Shown piece after piece: positions 56,035 through 64,000 of a stretch of DNA of 64,000 nt. Under the pieces are notes generated by a model. That model was given only the letters and a program-made list of their open reading frames with translations, was not told where the DNA came from and did not search any database. The stretch spans positions 558,001-622,000 of the forward strand of contig OY756141.1 of NCBI GenBank assembly GCA_963576785.1, read 5' to 3'. The position numbers and the translations under genes are program-made. Source of the stretch: Chlorophyllum brunneum. Lineage: Eukaryota > Basidiomycota > Agaricomycetes > Agaricales > Agaricaceae. Every line of letters begins with the position of its first letter. The stretch's first letter is position 1.

Positions 56035-56604
56035 ACAAATGCATACCCAGATTTCAAGGTGGCTGAGCAAGACGTACCCCTCTTTGAAAATTGTAGGTAT
56101 ACTCAATGGCGTTTGTTCAAAGTCGTTTCTGATTCTATGAAAGTTTAGCACCTGTGAATGGATGTGACGAGAAGTCCAAATTGAAGTCTGGCTAGGTGAA
56201 GAGTTGGTGGTGGAGAACAAGATTTGGAGGGACTGACCTCCGGCTTGGGCTGGTTGTCAGCTGCCTCAAGTCACGAACGCTCCACCAAAAAAAAAAAAAA
56301 AGAGAACAAGACTTGATGAGAGTAATCTGTCTGTTTATCTAGATTAACGACCAATGAGCAATTCAAGACGGTGTCCTTGGTTGACTTCATAGCTTTTTCA
56401 TGCAGGTTTCTTGGAATTCAGTAGCTTTAATTGTATATCGGTCTCCTCCTTCAGGCTGAATAGCACCTGTCTCAGGGAATGTGGTTGACGATGCCGTGCG
56501 ATTCGGGATCTCATGTGATTGTTTGCACATTCTAACTCAACATCAATGTGTTTCCAACCTATATCCTACCCACACCCCTATAACGCACCTCACAATTCTC
56601 TCCG
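56035..56604. other. Intergenic region between F1b and F1c
   Basis: No gene seen. It contains a 15-nt A run (56287-56301), which could be the tail of an old retroposed piece, and from about 56450 the F1 promoter/leader block shared with F1a (ggctgaatagcacctgtc, cacctcacaattctctccg). Confidence 0.5.
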
Positions 56605-57803
56605 ATGACAGAGGACAAAATTCGCCTTCGTGAGGTCAAACTGCAGATGGACCGTCTCTCACAGTTGTTGCATACTGTTGCCGATGTGAAAGTAGTGGAC
56701 CCAACTTTCTCACCTTACAACACCTACCGCGTTCCTAGAAGTGAACCATGCTTCATTTCTCGTCGTATCACCAAGCGTGTAAGGCGAATAACCTTCGTGC
56801 AACCCGACGAATGGGAAGAGACTGAACATGATCTTGTGTGTAACCTCAATGTGCGCTCTACAAAATCCTGACGCGCGTTGTCACCAGCTCAAGTATGTTG
56901 AAGACTTAGTAGTCATTGCCAAAGGCTACTTTGGTTTCAAACATGCTTCCAATACCGCGAATAGTAAGTAAGCCTTTTTGTTTTGTGACCATGCGCTGCT
57001 ACTATTTTGTGCAGTTGATTCAGATCTCCTCGAATTGCTTAAAGGAGATCATCCCGTCCCGGTTCTGACATGTTCCTCTGCAACGCTCGATGGACTTATT
57101 AAATTGGTCACTGAAAATAATGAGTATCGTTGTGTCGTTCTCGAGAACTGGGACTATGATCCATATCACAATATAAATGTAAGGTGTATTCCGTATTATG
57201 AGTTACGTTCTGGCACTGATATCCAAGCTACTTTGACTGAATTAGTACTTGCACCCTGATTATCAAGACGCAACATTCGAGTTGGTTCTGTTGGACCCTG
57301 CTGGGTTTCGCGAGTGGGAGCTTTGCGTCCATGATCCTGCTACTGGGAAGGACAAGGACTATGTTGAGAACGCCGATGGTAGTTTCCGCGAGTATCCTGG
57401 GAACCCCAATTGTTCTCGCATGCCATCCTTCTCTATGTCTAAGCAACGTCCCCATCCAGTATATGAAATAAATCCTTTCCTGGTTGCCCTTGGCGCAGCT
57501 CGCACATTCGAGTGTTGTTTCCCTCATCATGGTGATGCTGCTGCCGACCCACTTGACCGCTTACCAGAGTATACCCGTTCACTTATAAAGAAGATAATGG
57601 AATTAAAGAAAGTCCTGGATTGGAAGCTCAGAGATCAGAATGGTGACATCCCCCCTCGGTATGTTGATTATGGCTCCGGGAGATCCTCTCCCGTTGGTGG
57701 GACCATGGCACAGCTAAGAGCAGAAAGGGGGGAAATAAGGGCATTGGTGGAGGAAGGCCAGGGTAATTTGTCTGTCGTTCGCTACCACAGGACACAAAAC
57801 TAA
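56605..57803 (+). CDS. F1 family protein, copy c (four exons, intact)
   Basis: Product not recognised. Exons 56605-56835, 56888-56963, 57015-57178 and 57246-57803; 342 codons plus stop. Introns 52, 51 and 67 nt with donors GTGTGT, GTAAGT and GTAAGG; intron 1 has CTGAC ahead of its CAG acceptor, intron 3 has TTGACT ahead of TTAG. The sequence is very close to F1a (for example RRITKRVRRITFVQPDEWEE in both; the two exon 4 products differ at scattered positions). No signal peptide; Cys residues are scattered. It is the better reference for the family because every boundary is clean. Alternative reading as separate short ORFs is unlikely given the conserved phases. Confidence 0.78.
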
Positions 57804-59272
57804 CCAGGTGTGCACCCAGGTCTCGAGGTGGCTGAGGAAGATAACCCCCTCTACGAGGATTGTGGGCTCACTCGCGTTTGTTGAAAGTCGTCTCTGATTC
57901 CTCGAAAATTTTAGTGCCCGTGAGGGAATTTGAATAACAACTCAAGCTGAGGTTTTGTCAGGCGAATGATATAGTGGTAGAAGAATTGATAACGACCGGC
58001 AGGACCTCAGTCCGCAGGGTGGGTTCACCGTTCAGCCTGAGTAATCTATTTGTTTATTCAGGTGAATGACCAAAGAGCAAGAAATCAATGTTTTCTCAAC
58101 TACAGCCTGCTTCCGACATACCGGTTTCTCATGATTAACCCGTACCATTTACCAAGCATGAAACTGAGAGGAGGGGACTCGACGACTCCGATTCTGCGTT
58201 CAAGTATGGGGAATGCATAATTTACCCCATTTTCAAAGGTGCATCGAGTTAAAATATGGCCCATCCACACAAACTTCAAGTTCGTAGTATTTACAGGGCG
58301 AGAACACCACTCCCAGACCTCCGACAGTGTCATGTATTTGTGGAACGTGAATCTGAATGGGAGCGGCGGTGTAGTCGAAGTTATTTTGACCGTTAAATTC
58401 TCGTCTTTATGCTTTTGTTGCGGGTGTCGAAGTTATCCGTCTTCTTTCATTTCCTCACCAGTTCTTTGTCTTCTTTTTGGAGAAATCACTCATTCACTTA
58501 TTCCTTTCCATCCCTTCCTTACTCGAGTCTCTCTGTATGCTGTAACCCACCCTGCACAGACGAATACATGCATGCGACCCGGATTTCAGTGAGTTTGTCT
58601 ATTGCAGCTTCCCGTTATTGCGTCACTGGTAACTATTTGATTGGAGTGTTCTTTCAAGCCAACGTACGGAAGACCACTTATGTATGAAGGTAGATGTGCC
58701 CAAACCTTCCAAGACCCACCACTTCCTTGAGTAATTTTTTATGGACGCGCCCCTTAGATGCATGTTGCCCTATTTTTGGCCTGCTAGCAGGTAGCAGCCT
58801 TCTAGCAGTCTTCCGACGCATTAGGTTCGATGACACGCACCCTCATATATTGAAATTGACCAGGCCATTCTATTCCCCTTTGCTGTCGCGTTGTCATCGG
58901 ACCTTGCTACTAGCTACCAGGGACATTGATCGCTCTTGGGAATCCTAGCTTCTCGCCGGTTTTGCGCCTTTTAGTCGCCTGGGGACAACTTTGGTGGGCG
59001 CAGGTTCCCTGACATACTGGGCGAGTAATCCGGAATCATTAATGTGACCTCGCCGACCACTAGTTGCACTAGTTGCATAATGAGACTGGGTTGTGTCTTC
59101 GATGTGCTTGGCGTATCTACTCAAAAAAGCGGAATCACAGCGTTGTGAGACGAGAATTCTTTCATCGCTACCATACATATAATTCATGACTGGTACTAAT
59201 TTACGTCCTCAGTATCGGAGAGGTTTACATCCGTGAATAGATCGGACTGAGCCTTCGACTAGAAACCGACGA
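57804..59272. other. Diverged duplicate of the 3' end and flank of the Ser/Pro-rich gene
   Basis: From about 58300 it matches 53110 onward: gtgaatctgaatgggag(c/a)gg versus gtgaatatgaatgggaggaa (the last codons of the parent CDS), then the 3' flank blocks to about 59260. Coding capacity is lost. 57804-58290 shows nothing else. Confidence 0.65.
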
Positions 59273-59638
59273 TTAGGTAGTGTCGGTCAGAAAGGTCATG
59301 GGTGAATCAGACGCGAAATTCGTACACTCAGCTTCCCCGGAGCAACAGGAAGGCTGGCGAGAACTGACGTAGGATCAAGGCATCAGTGCGATGTCTTCAC
59401 CCGATGCGATAGCTCACCTCACTCACCATTGTTTCAGAGTGTTGGCACCATACAGTTCGACCTTCGTACAATTAAAACCGACCGCGCCGGCGTTCTTTCC
59501 TGTGTCTTCCACTTTCGAGAAAAACGTCGGATTCTTGAGGGAATCACAGCAGTGGAAGTGTTCGCTTGCTGGACAAAAGCGCTGAGGGGCAGCGCTAGCA
59601 ATGGTAAGGATATAGACGAGAACGAGGAAGATATACAT
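59273..59638 (-). CDS. Hydrophobin (class I-type), two exons
   Basis: Small secreted amphipathic protein that would coat hyphal or spore surfaces. Exon 1 is 59427-59638, a 63-nt intron (GTGAGT...GTCAG) is 59364-59426, exon 2 is 59273-59363; 100 codons plus stop. The N-terminus MYIFLVLVYILTIASAAPQ is a clear signal peptide. Eight cysteines in the hydrophobin order: C-x7-CC-x25-C-x13-C-x5-CC-x5-C. The fourth single Cys is made only by splicing (TG|T), which supports the intron. The last spacing (5) is slightly shorter than usual, and the FNGL(V/I).(I/L)GC-type ending is missing, so the 3' end may use another intron. An upstream ATG at 59671 is possible. Divergent to IML1. Confidence 0.68.
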
Positions 59639-60498
59639 CGGGAACAAGTTGAGGTAGGAGCTTGTCAACATTGTACCAGGGGGACAGGCAGCGAGGCACT
59701 GATGGGCAAAGTGCACTTTGCTAACATATACAGAGACAACGGAGCGCCTTTATACTCTTCTCGATGGACTAGGATCTATGTGATTTCAGCATTAACGTAT
59801 GCACTAACCATCTGTGGTCGTTCATAGATGCGCTCAGAATTGGACACTCCCGGGTCGTTTTGGCTTTGGAAGCACTGGCAAAGAGCGTGATTTGTACGGC
59901 GCAAAGATTCGAACTGGTCCTTGGGAACGGGAAATAATTTCCGGTGTTTGTAAGGACGACTTCATCGTGTTCATCTTGACGCTGTTGAAGAATGTGCGCC
60001 AAGCGTTCTCGTGATTCATGACGCCACCAACTTGCAACGTTTAAGGATAAGCCTACCCCGCCAGAAGCACTGAGAAATATCACCAAGTGTACCATTTCGA
60101 GCACACGGCTGTATAGCTTTCCCGCGGGGAAGTAGAATTCTAGTGCGCAAGAATCCTTAGGCCAACAAAGAAATAGGACTTGTCCTGTGTGATCGCGGAT
60201 GGTGGGAGAATGACGATAGCAATGACAGCAGATCCATTTTCACCGCCCCCACGGCATATCGGGATAACAATACGGGTGCCTCAGAGAAATGTGTAATAAT
60301 TGTGTGACAGGGCTGGAGTGGTTGCTCTCGTGCGCCTTGGTGAAGCAAGAAATGTGGCAGTGATTGTGTGGGTCCAAGTCTGGTGCAGGTAGGAACAAAC
60401 AAACCCCTACAAATCTCCCTTGGCATGATATTACCACCAGCCTGAGCGTCATACTCAACATTCTTTACTTTGGGCCTGAATGTGATTTCAAACAATCC
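59639..60498. promoter_or_regulatory. Divergent intergenic region between hydrophobin and IML1
   Basis: 860 bp with no gene; it should contain both promoters. 60010-60180 still matches 54035-54170 (gattcatgacgccacc, ccccgccagaag), showing that the duplicated flank reaches close to IML1. Confidence 0.45.
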
Positions 60499-63400
60499 AT
60501 GTCGTCGTCAAGAGCTGAATCTCAGCATTCACACTATGGCCGACGCCGGTCTAACACTGCACAATCTGTCCTTCGGCCTCTGCCAGCGCAGCCTGCACCC
60601 ACCCCGCTCAAAGTCGGTGACTCCAAAATCTTCAATCTTTGGGTGCACGAGACCAAAGATGCGCCTGGTGTATTGTTCAATCATTCTTCATGGCCCGGTG
60701 TTGCAGAGGGGGACCTGATGAAAGTCAATAGACCTGGTTCAGAGAGTCTTGATGAGTCGTTCCTCTTTTTCGTTCCTAGGGAGGACCAGTCTCCGAGAAC
60801 TCAATTTCAAGTGAGGTTAATTCTTGCCTGTGATGTTGAGAAAGGCTGACCACAACGTGCTTGAGTAGGTGTCTGTTCCAAAATTGATCGCGGATGCGTT
60901 CAATATCAGAAATAACGGGGAGGTGTCTGTGACGAAGGTTAGTGGTGCTTTCTACAAGGTGCATTCTCGAACTGACAAAGGCAGGTGGACAGAGAGACGT
61001 GTAGCGCAAACTATGTGGAGTTTGTCTTCCTGGACCAGTACCTGGGCCGCAACGACATGTGGAGACTAGGAGAACAGCTGGTAGGACAATGTGTATACAC
61101 GAATCAGGAGGTGACATTTGTTGGAGCTGTGATAGGAAAGATACAGAACATCTATGTCAAAGGGAAAAAGGTCCGTATCGCGCTCCTCCATGAGAAAGGC
61201 CCACCTTAACTACCTCTCCTGTTGGGCACCCAGGTCCCCTCGGCCGTTGTGACTTCATCAACTCGACCAGTTTTTCGCTCCCTTTCCGCCAAAGTTACTA
61301 TCTTTATCCAAGTCTGTCGCGAGCTTTGGGAGTTTAGCGGAGACGGCGAGCGCTACAACGAGAAAATCGTGCATTCCTTTCTCCCCGCCCTCTTCACTAG
61401 GTGGCGAGAGGCCGGTACCAACCACACCGTCACAATTGTTCTCATATCTCGCGTTTTCTACGAAGAATGTGAAATGAAAGGTCTGGTTCGCGATGGCGCT
61501 CGCAAGGATGAACGAGGGAATTGGTACAAGGATTTCTACAAAGTCGTCACAGATAACGAGCTTATTCGTGAATGGAAACCTATCCTCGTCAGCATCAAGG
61601 TTTCCTTCTGGGATTTTCTGCGCGAAATCCTATTAACCCATCACTACCGTGCTGCTCAGGGCGTTGAGGCAGATGTCCGCCCGCGTCTTGTGGGTAAAGT
61701 ATCATGTGCTCATGATGGTCCGATTCTAGAAGCCATAAACCTTGGACTCAAACCCGCTGAAAACCACTATATCGATCGTTCGCTAAATCTGACCGGCGCG
61801 ACGGCTCTCCTCATTAGCCCTGGGACTGGGTACTTTCGTGTCAACAAGAAGCTCTTGCGCTTGACGACCGCTCGAATGCTCGACCAAGGCACAGTTTTGG
61901 ACCTTATCCTTTTGACCAAACCTCCATTACACCAGAGCCCAATCTTTAGTTTTCGAGGCACGGAGCCGGAGTCGAGGTTCGAAATTGATAACAAATCGGC
62001 GGACCCTTTGGCAAGTGATCCCTTGTGGGGTGGTGACGATGGCGATAAACCTCGCCCAGAGGAACTCAAGACCTTCTGGTGGGAGCCGTTCTGGATTTCA
62101 ACGACTTTCTGGGATAAGCAGATGGACCTACCATTTAGGCAAGATCGGTACGGTTACATTCCATATCGCCTTATGTTCGCTACTTACATAAGGCTGTAGA
62201 TTCGTTGCGAGGGCGAAGATGCACGAGATTCAAATGCTTGGCCTCCTTGAAGCTGATGTCCTGTCGAGTATTGAAGTTCCGTACCTACAAGATAGGTCGA
62301 ATACAGGGTTGACCATCAGGACCATGGACGAGGAAGGACAATCGCCATTGAATAAACCTGATGCAGATAAATTTGACATGGATATCTTTTCCATGCGCAC
62401 CAATTATGTTGTTCCCCCGACTACCAAACCCCCGCCAGTGCCGCCTTCGCGACTTTCCGAAAAGAGGAATCGTCCCCTACAGAGTTCCACCACGATCACC
62501 ACTATCGAGGAGAGTCCGAGGCGTATTATACGGGAGCTTCCAGATGAAACCTCAACGAGTAACACGCTTACACCAACAGCATCAGGTCTCAGTACCTCTC
62601 CCTCACAAGCTTCGATCCATTCCGTACGTTCGACGTTATCCAAGTTCTCTAATGCGCCCACAACTTCCAATCAAGCAAAATCGAGCCTAGCCTCAAAGCT
62701 TACACCCTCGTGGCTGTTTAATTCGTTCCGTAGTGGGCCAAGCGAACCACAAACGACCCAAGTGTCTGCATCAGCCTCCCCTGGCACTGCAATGACCGTT
62801 ACTGCACCAACTGCGTCCCTCGTACCCGTTCCTCCAAAAGCATCTACCACTATCGCCGCAGCTCCTGGAACTCCGGTGCAACCGGTTGCAATAAAGCCGA
62901 TCCCGGCGAAGACGGTTCTGAGCCGGACATTCGAGGAAGAGACTGTCGTCCCTCATCGAGCGCCATTTCGAAGGTCACCTCTGAACACCCCTCCATGTGA
63001 GGAGATCCTTTCAACCAAACGTCGTAGTGCAGCAAGCATACTCGGACAGTCCTATACCTCTTCGTCTCCGCGCTCTTTGTCAAATCCTCTACAACCTGAA
63101 ACATCCGTATCTTATGCCCAAGAGTCTCTCGCGCGTCGGTGGGAACACCTGCTACCTGAGGCCACGCATAAGCACGATATCAAGTGGAGAGCTTTGATAA
63201 CCCCACCTTGTCTCCCTTTAACTATGGAATATCTCCCGTCCAATGCCGAGCTAGACTCCTGCTACGACAACTACTACTACGACTTTGTCATCGACCCTAA
63301 GGAAATGCGCTCGTTCCTTGTTAAGCCGCCCCAGCCCAAAGGTTCTCCCGAAGAGATCCGCCGAGCCTGGGCGCTCGTTGTCATGCGTGGCATGGCAGCC

Positions 63401-64000
63401 GTCCGAATCGCTCAAGGGTTCCAGTTTATCTTACGCCCTTCGGCTTCCAGAAGCCAGCAGAAATCACAAGCTCACGAAGAAAAGACGGGCTTACGGAAGA
63501 GCAAGTTTTTAACAAATGACGAATCTGGCCCGAAAGCTACGGGACCTGCTGATGTGTTACAGTCACCTCTTGAACCAGTGTACCTCAGTATGACGAATGA
63601 GATTCACAGAATCTCGTACACCGGCGATTCAATTCAGGTGCGACGATATGTGAGGAGGCTTCTACCAGTGAGGGTGATGGAGTATGAATGTTTCATTTGG
63701 CCCAAGCTTGGAGGTAAAGTAGCGGTTGTTGCTGTTCATTCCCGGTACACTGACGTCAAGGTTCAGGAGGATATACTTCACACCAAACGACCTTTTCTTC
63801 ATACGGACTCGAGAATTACGGCTGGAACAGACTTGACATGCTAGTCGCAGGCTATGAACACAACTTTAACGAATCCCTCCGATACTGGCGAACGCGTTTC
63901 ATCGTTGTCCCAACAAAAGAACCTCCGACAATAAATACGGGGCCTAGCGGTGAACGCCTGAACGATGAGGAAATTCGAATCCTCGGTATAGAAAAACTCG
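60499..64000 (+). CDS. IML1: Iml1/DEPDC5 orthologue, SEACIT (GATOR1) subunit, 5' part
   Basis: Iml1 with Npr2 and Npr3 forms the GAP that switches off the Rag GTPase Gtr1 at the vacuole and so restrains TORC1 when amino acids are short. Exons: 60499-60810, 60869-60937, 60985-61170, 61234-62147, 62200-63713, 63761 to beyond the window; introns 58, 47, 63, 52 and 47 nt, all in frame, giving ~1078 residues so far. Recognition blocks: VSVPKLIADAFNIRNNGEVS, YVEFVFLDQYLGRNDMWRL, LVGQCVYTNQEVTFVGA, FIQVCRELWEFSGDGERYNE, HSFLPALFTRW, FVARAKMHEIQMLGLLEADV and, after the last intron, YGLENYGWNRLDMLVAGYEH. A Ser/Pro-rich linker lies at residues ~520-760. The start is the ATG before SSSRAESQHSHYG. The C-terminal part, including the DEP domain of the family (yeast protein ~1580 aa), lies outside. 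Confidence 0.93.

Noticed and set aside
56287..56301. 15-nt A run as evidence of a retroposon 3' end
   Set aside because: No target duplication or coherent upstream element found; kept only as a remark.
57966..58040. tRNA-like words (atagtggtaga; gggttcaccgtt)
   Set aside because: The ends do not form an acceptor stem and no cloverleaf can be drawn; at most a remote SINE-like remnant.
59429..59827. 132-codon plus-strand ORF over the hydrophobin gene
   Set aside because: It is the antisense of the signal peptide and Cys-rich exon; no motif of its own.

Overview
The window reads as nuclear DNA of a filamentous basidiomycete, probably an Agaricomycete. The evidence is: genes cut by many 47-67 nt introns with GT(A/G)NGN donors and CTGAC-type branch points; a class I hydrophobin-type gene; an Iml1/DEPDC5 orthologue; chromodomain-bearing Ty3/gypsy elements; Ty1/copia elements; and a LINE with EEP endonuclease and RNase H. 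No tRNA, rRNA or CRISPR array was found.

Layout. 1-1.4 kb: a four-exon gene (family F1) on the minus strand, head-to-head with a related gene (family G). That G gene is cut at its first intron by a 17.5-kb nested retrotransposon block (1656-19193). The block is a copia element (C1) carrying gypsy B (2516-7020, 5' half lost) and gypsy A (7643-14029, both LTRs and TSD present). 19.2-21.9 kb: the rest of the G pseudogene, a decayed copy of part of the 49-kb gene, and unassigned sequence. 21.9-31.7 kb: a second F1 gene, now a pseudogene, interrupted by a solo copia LTR and by a 7.9-kb LINE. 32.2-39.1 kb: gypsy D, CpG-poor and decayed, with two solo LTRs inside. 39.2-46.5 kb: copia C2, apparently intact, with a 2008-codon ORF and 572-bp LTRs about 1 percent apart. 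46.5-47.8 kb: a second G gene. 49.1-53.2 kb: a large Ser/Pro-rich protein gene. 54.8-57.8 kb: two more intact F1 genes in tandem. 58.3-60.2 kb: a diverged copy of the region downstream of the Ser/Pro-rich gene, containing a hydrophobin gene. 60.5-64 kb: the 5' part of IML1, running off the window.

The F and G genes share intron positions and align along much of their length. They occur as the same order, F1(-) / G(+) / Ser-Pro-rich gene(+), once at 1-20 kb (decayed) and once at 22-53 kb. The window is therefore best read as an old segmental duplication of a small gene cluster later blown apart by retrotransposons. IML1 is the only housekeeping gene (SEACIT/GATOR1, TORC1 control).

Least expected features: a conserved third ORF in the gypsy elements downstream of the chromodomain, reached through an ATGA stop/start overlap at the end of pol; and a roughly 500-codon GC-rich insert of unknown origin between gag and protease in the copia polyprotein.
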